Assembly: GCA_945866505.1 (NCBI GenBank)
Contig: CAMBHH010000099.1
Location: 1 to 12,552, forward strand
Source: Flavobacterium psychrophilum
GTDB taxonomy: Bacteria; Bacteroidota; Bacteroidia; Flavobacteriales; Flavobacteriaceae
Length of the DNA: 12,552 bases
Direction of reading: 5' to 3'
Below the pieces are notes generated by a model. The model saw only the letters and a program-made list of their open reading frames with translations. It was not told the origin of the DNA and did no database searches. Positions 1 to 7,554 of this stretch are shown piece after piece (the stretch's first letter is position 1; each line of letters starts with the position of its first letter). The translations under genes and the position numbers were made by a program.

Positions 1-632
1 CGGCTTCTTTTGAGAAAATGCTGATCGATAATCACGTTTTTAATTAAACCTAAACCTTCGGCAGTTTCTAGATTATCGTAGCGAATGTTATCAAAGGTGG
101 CTGTGTATTTAGACTCTAATTTTTGGTTTCCAGTTATCATATGTTCGCACATTACGGCAGCTCCAGCACTTGTTCCTGAAATCGTGCTTCCGTTTTTATA
201 GGCTTGATGAATCGCTTTGAAAACAGGAGTATTGCTCACAACTCCCATAAAACGGGATTGGTCACCACCACTTATGAAAATAAGTTTTGCTTTTTGTAAG
301 GAATCAACCAAAATTTTATTTGAGGCCGTTTCTTTGTTGAAATTCAACATTACAATTGGGTTCGGTGTTAATTTCTCCACTTGTTTTTTAACATAAATGT
401 AAGCACTATCAGGCTCTTCGCTTGACATCGGTAAAACTACAATGAAATCTTTTTTCTGAAGACTTGAAACTGTCAAGAGCTGACTCATTAACTTATCGGA
501 ACGATTTCCTCCTCCTATAATAAAAAGTTTTCCTTTTGGGGTTTGAGCGTAGCTTGTGTTGCAAAGGTGCAGTAGTGAGAATACTGAAAATAATCTGTAA
601 ACAGTATTTGCGGAAAATAGGGGAGTGTTCAT
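1..632 (-). CDS. Exported cyanophycinase (peptidase S51 family), 3' end cut by window edge
   Basis: Reading down from 632, 210 codons are visible before the window edge; the family is usually 270-290 aa. An N-terminal signal peptide ends near residue 29 (SYA before Gln30), so the enzyme is probably periplasmic or secreted. Family landmarks are clear: GGG at 40-42, GGDQ at 122-125, the nucleophile elbow GTSAGA with Ser155, and GLGL followed by DQHF with the expected catalytic His205. Cyanophycinases hydrolyse multi-L-arginyl-poly-aspartate to beta-Asp-Arg dipeptides. An in-frame TAA nine bases upstream makes the ATG at 632 the earliest start. It lies 38 bp downstream of the Lrp-like gene on the same strand and is probably co-transcribed with it. 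The substrate could be another isopeptide, because S51 also holds aspartyl dipeptidases, but the length and motifs favour cyanophycinase. Confidence 0.88.
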   Translation of the reverse strand, partial: MNTPLFSANTVYRLFSVFSLLHLCNTSYAQTPKGKLFIIGGGNRSDKLMSQLLTVSSLQKKDFIVVLPMSSEEPDSAYIYVKKQVEKLTPNPIVMLNFNKETASNKILVDSLQKAKLIFISGGDQSRFMGVVSNTPVFKAIHQAYKNGSTISGTSAGAAVMCEHMITGNQKLESKYTATFDNIRYDNLETAEGLGLIKNVIIDQHFLKRS

Positions 633-670
633 AAATTCTTAAAGGAATTGATTTGAAGGTATTTTTGTTT

Positions 671-1123
671 TTAAAAGGTTATATTCCGCTTAAAAGCACA
701 CCCTAATTCGATTATGGATTCCGTTTTAGCTATGCCGGCAATAGTATCTATTTTTTCATAAAGCAATTTTCTCATGTGATCGTGATCTTTGGCTATCAAT
801 TTGATATATAGTGTAAAAGATCCAGTAATAAAATAACATTCAGTTACTTCTGGTATATTTTTTAAAGCATCTATGACTTTATTTGAATCATGATCTTTTG
901 TTAAAGTAATTCCGGTAAAAGCACCCCAATCATAACCTATTTTTTTTTCGTTTAATACAGGTTTTATTCCTGTAATGATATTTTGTTCGATTAATCTACT
1001 AAAGCGTTGATGCACCATAGTATTAGATATTTTTAGATTAGTTGCAATTGCCGAAAAGGCCATTCTTCCATCTTTTTCTAATTCTTTAATAATGCTAATA
1101 TCAAATTCATCTAATAGTTCCAT
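671..1123 (-). CDS. Lrp/AsnC family transcriptional regulator
   Basis: A 150-residue protein of normal Lrp/AsnC length. Residues 5-50 form the winged helix-turn-helix: LDEFDISIIKELEKDGR, then the helix pair around AFSAIATNL and SNTMVHQRFSRL. Residues 65-140 form the RAM ligand-binding and oligomerisation domain. The effector loop reads ITGSFTLY (about 99-106). The aspartate that is usual in the G-x-x-D pattern is Thr104 here, so leucine is unlikely to be the effector. The gene is divergent from rocD across a 238-bp intergenic region and lies directly upstream of the cyanophycinase gene. This suggests local control of arginine/ornithine catabolism, with an amino acid as effector; that role is inferred from context. 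The start at 1123 gives the typical N terminus just before the LDxxDxxIL motif. Confidence 0.92.
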   Translation of the reverse strand: MELLDEFDISIIKELEKDGRMAFSAIATNLKISNTMVHQRFSRLIEQNIITGIKPVLNEKKIGYDWGAFTGITLTKDHDSNKVIDALKNIPEVTECYFITGSFTLYIKLIAKDHDHMRKLLYEKIDTIAGIAKTESIIELGCAFKRNITF

Positions 1124-1361
1124 ATTGATTTATTTAAGTTAAAATAACTTTTTTTTTGAATTATAAAAGTAATTATTTTTTTATCATATCCCAATGCGAA
1201 CTTTAAAATCAATTGTTAATAAAAAAAATGACTTAATTAAAACCTATAATTATAATATTTTTTCTAATTTTAACAAATTTAAAGTCAAAATTATCATTAT
1301 TTTTGTAAAATAAAAAATATTAATTATATTTGTGTAGAAAAATTTAAATAAAAGAATAAAA
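1124..1361. promoter_or_regulatory. Divergent intergenic region between the Lrp-like gene and rocD
   Basis: This 238-bp, extremely AT-rich gap must hold the promoters of both divergent genes. The rocD promoter is recognisable (separate entry). On the minus strand, TAAATTTG (1281 to 1274) and TAATTTTG (1293 to 1286) match the -7 consensus TAnnTTTG, but neither has a TTG at the right distance, so the promoter of the regulator gene is not settled. The A/T-rich dyads around 1265-1293 could be Lrp sites, but no specific operator can be assigned by eye. Confidence 0.5.
1302..1332 (+). promoter_or_regulatory. Bacteroidetes-type promoter of rocD
   Basis: A TTTG box at 1302-1305 is followed after exactly 19 bp by TATATTTG at 1325-1332. 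This matches the Bacteroidetes sigma consensus (TTTG, about 19 bp, TAnnTTTG) at every fixed position. Transcription would begin near 1339, giving a leader of about 20 nt before the ATG at 1362. Confidence 0.75.
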
Positions 1362-2645
1362 ATGATTCACGCAACCCAAGAACTTTCATTAAAATCTGAA
1401 GTTTTAATAGAAAAAGAGAATAAATACGGAGCACATAATTACCATCCACTTCCCGTTGTTTTAGAAAAAGGGGAAGGTGTTTTTGTATGGGATGTTGATG
1501 GAAAAAAATACTATGATTTTCTATCTTCATATTCAGCAGTAAATCAAGGGCATTGTCACCCCAAAATTATTGGAGCAATGATCAAACAAGCGCAAACTCT
1601 GACTTTGACCTCACGAGCGTTTTATAATGACCAATTGGGTGTTTTTGAAGAATATGTTACCAACTATTTTGGGTTTGATAAAGTATTACCAATGAATACT
1701 GGAGCCGAAGCGGTAGAAACCGCTTTAAAGTTATGCAGAAAATGGGGGTATGAAGTAAAAGGTATTGCTGAAAATCAAGCGCAGATTATTGTATGTGAAA
1801 ACAATTTTCACGGAAGAACAACAACCATTATTTCCTTTTCTAATGATGAGGGCGCTCGTAAAAGTTTTGGTCCTTTTACAGAAGGGTTTATTAAAATACC
1901 TTATGATAATATTGAAGCTTTAGAAAAAGTTTTACTATCATCAAAAAATATCGCAGGATTTTTGGTTGAACCTATTCAAGGGGAAGCAGGGGTTTATGTC
2001 CCAACCGAAGGTTATTTGGCAAAAGCCAAAGCACTTTGTGAAGCGCACAATGTTTTATTCATTGCAGATGAAGTTCAAACAGGCATTGCTCGTACGGGAA
2101 GATTGTTAGCCACTTGCGGAAATTGTTCTTGCCAAAATGGATGCGAAAATAATCCTGAAGTAAAACCCGATATTTTAATTTTAGGGAAAGCAATTTCGGG
2201 CGGTGCTTATCCTGTCTCGGCAGTTTTGGCTAATAACGAAATTATGAACGTGATCAAACCGGGTCAACACGGTTCTACTTTTGGTGGAAATCCTGTGGCT
2301 GCTGCGGTTGCAATAGCTGCACTTGAAGTGGTTCGCGATGAAAACTTATCTAAAAATGCAGAAAGATTGGGAATTATTATGAGAAAAGGATTGAATGAAA
2401 TTGCTGAAAGAAATTATTTAATTGAATTGGTTCGTGGCAAAGGATTGTTGAACGCCATTGTTATCAATTGTGGCGAGGATTCCGATTTGGCTTGGAATAT
2501 TTGTCTTCGTTTTAGAGATTATGGATTATTGGCGAAACCTACTCACGGCAACAAAATACGTTTTGCACCGCCATTAGTAATAACAGAAGAACAAATTAAA
2601 GAGTGTTTGGTAATAATTGAAAAAGCCTTGAATGATTTTATTTAG
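1362..2645 (+). CDS. rocD: Ornithine aminotransferase (ornithine--oxo-acid transaminase)
   Basis: This 427-residue class-III PLP aminotransferase transfers the delta-amino group of ornithine to 2-oxoglutarate. The products are glutamate-5-semialdehyde and glutamate, in the cytoplasm. Visible family marks are [13 protein letters not shown] (112-124), FHGRT (149-153), [13 protein letters not shown] (235-247, Asp236 binding the pyridine nitrogen), the Schiff-base lysine Lys276 in LGKAISGG, and [11 protein letters not shown] (301-311). The length is close to that of other ornithine aminotransferases (about 400-440). An unusual cysteine-rich insert lies between TGRLLA and KPDILILGK, with Cys252, Cys255, Cys257 and Cys261. 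Bacillus or animal enzymes carry a short acidic segment there. The gene is divergent from an Lrp regulator and cyanophycinase, which fits use of arginine-derived ornithine. The start is placed by the promoter about 30 bp upstream; there is no Shine-Dalgarno, as is usual in this phylum. Confidence 0.95.
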   Translation: MIHATQELSLKSEVLIEKENKYGAHNYHPLPVVLEKGEGVFVWDVDGKKYYDFLSSYSAVNQGHCHPKIIGAMIKQAQTLTLTSRAFYNDQLGVFEEYVTNYFGFDKVLPMNTGAEAVETALKLCRKWGYEVKGIAENQAQIIVCENNFHGRTTTIISFSNDEGARKSFGPFTEGFIKIPYDNIEALEKVLLSSKNIAGFLVEPIQGEAGVYVPTEGYLAKAKALCEAHNVLFIADEVQTGIARTGRLLATCGNCSCQNGCENNPEVKPDILILGKAISGGAYPVSAVLANNEIMNVIKPGQHGSTFGGNPVAAAVAIAALEVVRDENLSKNAERLGIIMRKGLNEIAERNYLIELVRGKGLLNAIVINCGEDSDLAWNICLRFRDYGLLAKPTHGNKIRFAPPLVITEEQIKECLVIIEKALNDFI

Positions 2646-2742
2646 ATTTTTTGAATTTAAAAAACGTGTCAAATATTTTATAATCAAACCATTAGCTGAA
2701 TTAACGGATAAATTAGAGTAATATATTTTTTAAATAATTGAT

Positions 2743-2780
2743 AAAGGCCTGAAAACATTTTTTGTTTTTGGGCTTTTTTA
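2743..2780 (+). terminator. Intrinsic terminator downstream of rocD
   Basis: The 14-nt arms 2744-2757 and 2763-2776 pair, with three G-T wobbles, around a 5-nt T loop. The stem is rich in A-T pairs with a central GCC/GGC block and runs into a T tract (2774-2779). It lies about 100 bp after the rocD stop and is oriented to end rocD transcripts. Confidence 0.65.
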
Positions 2781-2964
2781 TTATTGGGCTTTTGATTGGT
2801 ATTTATACCGAATTCACCGGGATAAAATTACAAATAGAAAAGACTATTATTTAATTACAAATCAATTTAGTAAAGTAAAGACCTTTGGCGACTCTTCGCG
2901 TAATTTTACATAGTAATGAGACAGCTTAATTATTAAAAATTGTATCTAAAAGCCTATAATAGTT

Positions 2965-3040
2965 GAGTTCTCGATACATTTTATTAAAAAAACCTATTGC
3001 ATTTTTTAATAAAAAACTCGAACAGACGATGACGTATCGT
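2965..3040. repeat. Foldback (nested inverted-repeat) element
   Basis: A perfect 13-bp inverted repeat pairs 2979-2991 with 3002-3014 around a 10-nt loop. Outside it GAGTT (2965-2969) pairs with AACTC (3015-3019), and CGATAC (2972-2977) pairs with GTATCG (3034-3039). A further small dyad, ACGAT-gacgt-ATCGT, occupies 3026-3040. The nesting is more than a simple terminator needs, and there is no T tract. It looks like an intergenic repeat or a miniature foldback relic, but only one copy is visible in this window. Confidence 0.45.
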
Positions 3041-3122
3041 TAACTAAAAGAAATTGAATTACAATTGGTATTACGCATATAGTTCAAAAATTAATACTTT
3101 AAAAACAAACCCTATTAATATC

Positions 3123-3154
3123 AAAAAAAAACCATCCGAATTAACGGATGGTTT
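3123..3154 (-). terminator. Intrinsic terminator of the susC-susD operon
   Basis: A perfect 10-bp stem pairs AAACCATCCG (3129-3138) with CGGATGGTTT (3145-3154) around a 6-nt loop. Read on the minus strand it is followed by a run of nine T, and it begins 24 bp after the susD stop. It is a textbook rho-independent terminator and closes the two-gene operon without further genes. Confidence 0.9.
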
Positions 3155-3177
3155 AATAAAGCTAGAATATAAATTTC

Positions 3178-4554
3178 TTAATATCCAGGATTTTGCGTTA
3201 TTTTCTTGTTGTAATCCGTTTCTCTTAATGGAATAGGGAATACTAATTTATCAGAGTTCCAAGGATACGCAGTACCAATAGAACCTTTAGTTCTTTTGAT
3301 ATCGTGAATAGCAAATCCTTCCATTGCCAGTTCTAAAACTCTTTCTCTTAATATTTGGGTCAAAGTTACTGAAGCAAAAGTAGTTGCTTTTGCACGAGTT
3401 CTCAATAAATTAATATCGTCAAGTGGAGTGGCACCAGTCGTAGAACCAAGTCTAGAATTACATTCGGCACGAATTAAATACATTTCAGCTAAACGGATAA
3501 TATTCACATCACCAAATTGACTGATATATTTACTTGTTAATCTTCTGCCGTTATCTGGGTTGATGTAGTTGAAATTACGTCTTTCGTCATTAGGGTCATC
3601 AAATTTATTCAAATATGTAGTTCTAATTTCTACGTCTCCACCGCGACCTCCAACATCTTCAGAACCATAGTGATTCACTAATTGATTGTCACCAGTTTGT
3701 TTGGTGATTTGTATCGCAAAGATATCTTCTATTTGGTTTACGTCGTGATTAAAAGCATCTTTAAAAGTAGGAGACAATTCTGCGCCACTGTCAGTGATTA
3801 CTTCGTTTGCAGCACTTAAAGCTGCTGTGTAATTTTGTTGTTGTAAATATACACGCGCTAATAATGCTTTAGCAGCATATTTGTTAGCATAAAAATCATT
3901 GTCAGTAGGTAAATCAGTATAGGCTTGATTTAAACCTGAGATTATTACATTGTATACTTGGTCAACAGTACTTCGCTCTAAGGATAAATCGGCATTAAAG
4001 TCATAGATAGCTTTTGGACGAATTACAACTCCTAATTGGCTATTAGTAACCGTTGCATCATAAGGTTTTGCAAATAAGCGAACTAGGTCAAAATAAACAA
4101 GTGACTGAATAAATTTAGCTTCAGCAATCATTGTTTTTGCTTTAGTAGGATCTTCAACTAGTCCGATGTTATCAATTACAATATTTGCTGAATTTATTGC
4201 TTCGTAACTATTAGCCCAAATAGTTTGAACTAATCCATTATTCACCAACATTGTTTTACCGTACATCTGTCTGAATTCAGCAAATGTTCCTCTCCATCTA
4301 AAATCAGTAGTTGCAGTTACTCCCGTTTGTGCTAATAATTCAGCAGATACTTGTGTTCTTCCTCCGTAAATTCCTCCGGTTGCAAGAATAGCATAGGTTC
4401 CCGTTAATACATCAGTAACGCCTTTTTCAGTACTTAATGCTAATGCGGCATCCTGTCTTTGTCTTGGGTCTATTTCAAGTTTACTTTCACAACTTGCGAA
4501 AATCGCTGCTACTAGTGTGAATAAGAATAATTTATTTGTTTTCATTTTTTTCAT
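3178..4554 (-). CDS. SusD/RagB-family nutrient-binding outer-membrane lipoprotein
   Basis: A 458-residue SusD homologue. The N terminus is a lipoprotein signal with Lys-rich start, hydrophobic stretch and lipobox ending at Cys22. The mature protein would be anchored on the cell surface, capping the TonB-dependent barrel and presenting substrate to it. Family marks are the helical repeat region (about 110-250), RLAEMYLIRAE (354-364) followed by DDINLLRTRA, and the C-terminal PIP (440-442) and QNPGY (454-458). It follows susC with only 3 bp between stop and start. A second ATG three codons in (4545) is an equally possible start. The glycan or other ligand cannot be deduced, since no degradative enzyme is adjacent. 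Confidence 0.95.
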   Translation of the reverse strand: MKKMKTNKLFLFTLVAAIFASCESKLEIDPRQRQDAALALSTEKGVTDVLTGTYAILATGGIYGGRTQVSAELLAQTGVTATTDFRWRGTFAEFRQMYGKTMLVNNGLVQTIWANSYEAINSANIVIDNIGLVEDPTKAKTMIAEAKFIQSLVYFDLVRLFAKPYDATVTNSQLGVVIRPKAIYDFNADLSLERSTVDQVYNVIISGLNQAYTDLPTDNDFYANKYAAKALLARVYLQQQNYTAALSAANEVITDSGAELSPTFKDAFNHDVNQIEDIFAIQITKQTGDNQLVNHYGSEDVGGRGGDVEIRTTYLNKFDDPNDERRNFNYINPDNGRRLTSKYISQFGDVNIIRLAEMYLIRAECNSRLGSTTGATPLDDINLLRTRAKATTFASVTLTQILRERVLELAMEGFAIHDIKRTKGSIGTAYPWNSDKLVFPIPLRETDYNKKITQNPGY

Positions 4555-4557
4555 TTT

Positions 4558-7554
4558 TTAGAAATTAAGATTTACACCTAATGCGAACGTTTTTGCTGGT
4601 GGAGCAGAATAAAACTCTTCTCCAATACCAGTATCATCTCTTCTAGCTTCTGGATCATATCCACTATAATCAGTAAATGTGAGTACATTTACGCCAGTTA
4701 AATATACACGAACATTGCTCATTCCCATTTTATTAAGTGTAGTTTTTGGTAAAGAATATCCTATTGTTAAATTTCTTAAACGAATAAAATCTGCTTTGTC
4801 CAAGAAACGAGTTGAAGCTCCGGTTCCATTACCTGCATACAATCTTGCTTGAGGTACATTAGTAATATCGCCAGGATTTTGCCAACGATCTAATTGATCT
4901 GCAGTTTGGTTATCAAAATAATCAGCATTTACAGATTGATAAATACCTGCTGAATTATAGATGCTTGCTCCCCATTCTCCTTGGAAAGTGAAAGAGAAGT
5001 CAAATCCACTAAAGTTCATTGTGTTTGTTAAACCAGCCATCAATTCAGGGAAAGGATTTCCAGCTACAACTCTTTGTGCAGCTCCATAGTCATTAGTAGT
5101 GGTTTTGTTTAAGGAACCGTCAGCATTTATAGTGTTCAAATAATATAATGCATCTCCATTAGCAGGATCAACACCAGCATATTCTTTTAAGTAAAATGAA
5201 GATGCGTTTTCTCCCACTCTGTTAATAGTGAAAGTAGTAATAAGATCGGTGTTGTTATTAGGCAACTCCTTTACCACTGTTTGGTTCGTTGTAATATTGA
5301 AACTCGTAGACCATTTGAAATTGTTCGTGTCAATGTTTTTAGTATTAACTGTAAATTCTAAACCACTACTTTCGATAAGACCCACATTTTTATTAATTGA
5401 AGCTGCGCCAGAACTTAATGGCAATGGCACGCTAAAAAGTAATCCGTCAGTTTGTTTGTTGTAATAATCAAAATCTAAACTTAATTTGTCTAAGAATCCT
5501 ACTTCAAATCCTAAATCGGTTTGAGAAGATTTCTCCCAAGTAAGATCTGGGTTTCCTGCTTGTGTAAATGATAAACCGGTTCTTAAATTATAAGAGTTAG
5601 GACCATATAGCTGACGAGAAGCAAAATTTCCGAGTTCAGCATTTCCTAATTGGCCCCAGCTTCCTTTAAGTTTTAAGAAGGTTAGTACCGTATTCTCTTT
5701 CAAAAATGATTCTTCTGACACTATCCATCCCGCTGAAAATGCTGGGAAAATACCAAATCTGTTGTTAGCTCCAAAACGAGAAGAACCATCACGGCGAATA
5801 CTTGCTTTTAAAAGATATTTGTTATCAAAAGAGTACGATAGTCTTCCGAAAAGCGAAGAAAATGTATAATCAGTTTCGTTACCAGAGCCTGCATTTACTT
5901 CAGCACCACCATCTACAGTTTGAAAGCTATCATTAGGGAAGTATATACTAGTTACACTTTGAAATCTTCTATTAAAGTCATTAAACTCCATACCTGCGAC
6001 GGCGTTGATGGTGTGTTTCTCTCCAAAAGTCTTGTCGAAAGAAAAATAGTTAGAAAATATATACGTTTCATTATTTACGGAAGAAGCAAAAACTTCACCA
6101 TCAGTTGCCATAAATGGTACGTTTTTACCATTCCAGTTGTCTTCGGTTTGCGATAATAAATCGTATGCAAAATCAGAATTGAATTTGAATGAAGGAATAA
6201 TTTTATATTCTCCAAAAACTTTTCCTGTTACTCTTCTCATTATTGTTTTCCAATACGAATTATCGATGGCTAATAAAAAGTTAGCATACAACGTATTCGG
6301 ATTTGCAGTTCCATCGGCTAATCTGATAGGAGAAAGTGGTGATTGCGCTACTGCTTGCAAAGGAGTTGTAAAAGCATTATCATCTTGTACACGTTGAATC
6401 TCAGATCTTGAGAAGCCCAAATTCATACCTACGGTCAATTTATCAGAAACTTGATGTGATAAATTGGTTCTAGCTGTCACTCTTTGTAATTCATTACTAG
6501 TTATAATACCAATTGTTTTATTATAAGCACCAGAAAAAAAGTATTTTGTTTTTTCGTCAGCTCCTGAAACTGAAAAATCAGCATCTGTAGTAAAACCATT
6601 TTGAAAAGCTGTGTCTTGCCAGTCTGAATCTACTTCTCCAGTTCTCCAATCTGTTCCTTGAGCTAAGAAATCAAAAGTACCTTCAGCTTCCGCCGTGCCA
6701 TCGACAACTCCAAACTCATTCACAGCAGCTTCTGTGAAAAGTTCTACATATTGAGCAGCATTTAACCATTTTCTTTTATTTGTAGCTTGACTTACCCCTT
6801 GTGAAAAGTTAATAGCTAATGATCCTTTGCCCGATTTTCCTTTTTTAGTTGTAATTATTACAACACCATTGGCACCACGAGCACCATAAATAGCAGCAGA
6901 GGAAGCATCTTTTAATACGTCAATAGATTCAATTTCATTTGGACTTAACGTCAACAAAGGGTTTGTAGGAGCTCCATTACTTGACTCATTTGTTGTAACT
7001 AACGGAATGCCGTCTAAAACGTATAAAGGTTCTTTACCTGCACTAATACTAGCCGCTCCACGAACTCTTACTTGCATACCACCTTCCACTTTACCGTTGG
7101 TTTGTGTAATTTGCACACCAGCTAATTTTCCAACTAAAGCATTCTGAACTGTCGCAACTGGAATTTGCTCGATGTCCTTAGAAGTTACTTTTGCTACAGC
7201 ATCAGTAGATTTTCTTTTACTAGTTGTTCCATAACCAATAACAAGAACTGTTTCTAGTTCGTTAGTATTGTCTACCATTTTCACATTGACGTTGCTAGTT
7301 GCTAGCACTTCAACTGTTTTCATTCCTATAAATGATACAACTAAAATCGAACCTTTTGGGGCGTTAATTACAAAATCACCATCCAAACTGGTTAGAGTTA
7401 TCGTTTTTGTTCCTTTTATAAGAACATTGGCGCCCGGAATAGGCAAGCCCGTTTTGTCTGTAACTTTACCAGTTACTTTAATTTCTTGAGCATTTGCCAT
7501 TTGTACAAAAAGTACCAACAGAAACCCCAACAAAACCTTAAAATTAATTTTCAT
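4558..7554 (-). CDS. SusC/RagA-family TonB-dependent outer-membrane transporter
   Basis: A 998-residue TonB-linked outer-membrane protein of usual SusC length. A signal peptide is cleaved after ANA22. Residues 25-105 are a carboxypeptidase-regulatory-like beta-sandwich (VTGKVTDKTGLPIPGANVLIKG), and a likely TonB box follows at ETVLVIGYG (101-109). The plug domain at about 115-240 has RVRGAASI, the SusC hallmark YVLDGIPL (178-185) and AIYGARGANGVVIITTKKG. The remainder is a 22-strand barrel ending in the C-terminal aromatic signal NLNF. There is no STN domain, so signalling to an anti-sigma factor is not expected. It drives energised import of the ligand captured by the downstream SusD. No convincing -33/-7 pair was found within 830 bp upstream. 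Confidence 0.96.
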   Translation of the reverse strand: MKINFKVLLGFLLVLFVQMANAQEIKVTGKVTDKTGLPIPGANVLIKGTKTITLTSLDGDFVINAPKGSILVVSFIGMKTVEVLATSNVNVKMVDNTNELETVLVIGYGTTSKRKSTDAVAKVTSKDIEQIPVATVQNALVGKLAGVQITQTNGKVEGGMQVRVRGAASISAGKEPLYVLDGIPLVTTNESSNGAPTNPLLTLSPNEIESIDVLKDASSAAIYGARGANGVVIITTKKGKSGKGSLAINFSQGVSQATNKRKWLNAAQYVELFTEAAVNEFGVVDGTAEAEGTFDFLAQGTDWRTGEVDSDWQDTAFQNGFTTDADFSVSGADEKTKYFFSGAYNKTIGIITSNELQRVTARTNLSHQVSDKLTVGMNLGFSRSEIQRVQDDNAFTTPLQAVAQSPLSPIRLADGTANPNTLYANFLLAIDNSYWKTIMRRVTGKVFGEYKIIPSFKFNSDFAYDLLSQTEDNWNGKNVPFMATDGEVFASSVNNETYIFSNYFSFDKTFGEKHTINAVAGMEFNDFNRRFQSVTSIYFPNDSFQTVDGGAEVNAGSGNETDYTFSSLFGRLSYSFDNKYLLKASIRRDGSSRFGANNRFGIFPAFSAGWIVSEESFLKENTVLTFLKLKGSWGQLGNAELGNFASRQLYGPNSYNLRTGLSFTQAGNPDLTWEKSSQTDLGFEVGFLDKLSLDFDYYNKQTDGLLFSVPLPLSSGAASINKNVGLIESSGLEFTVNTKNIDTNNFKWSTSFNITTNQTVVKELPNNNTDLITTFTINRVGENASSFYLKEYAGVDPANGDALYYLNTINADGSLNKTTTNDYGAAQRVVAGNPFPELMAGLTNTMNFSGFDFSFTFQGEWGASIYNSAGIYQSVNADYFDNQTADQLDRWQNPGDITNVPQARLYAGNGTGASTRFLDKADFIRLRNLTIGYSLPKTTLNKMGMSNVRVYLTGVNVLTFTDYSGYDPEARRDDTGIGEEFYSAPPAKTFALGVNLNF

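Larger units (their letters stand above)
2646..3122. other. Non-coding gap between convergent rocD and susD
   Basis: Apart from the rocD terminator and the foldback at 2965-3040, I see no gene in this stretch. It holds a 12-bp perfect palindrome, GGTATTTATACC (2798-2809), with no clear role. The block 2686-2709 shares AAACCAT and the 12-mer GAATTAACGGAT with the susD terminator at 3129-3149. A short open frame at 3054-3236 runs through that terminator into the end of susD and shows no sign of being real. Confidence 0.6.

Noticed and set aside
570..632. Cyanophycinase as a lipoprotein (Cys24 in the signal region)
   Set aside because: The residues before Cys24 (LHL) are not a good lipobox and the SYA-Gln site further on fits signal peptidase I better.
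1324..1530. Minus-strand open frame over the start of rocD
   Set aside because: It is antisense to a certain gene, with low-complexity composition, and would overlap the rocD promoter.
2798..2809. Palindrome GGTATTTATACC as an operator
   Set aside because: It lies between convergent gene ends with no promoter beside it; a chance 12-bp palindrome is not rare in AT-rich DNA.
3054..3236. Short open frame on the plus strand downstream of susD
   Set aside because: It runs through the susCD terminator stem and into the antisense of susD, has no recognisable domain, and no promoter is visible before it.
5228..6397. Several plus-strand open frames inside susC
   Set aside because: Antisense shadows of a well-supported 998-residue protein; none resembles a known protein.
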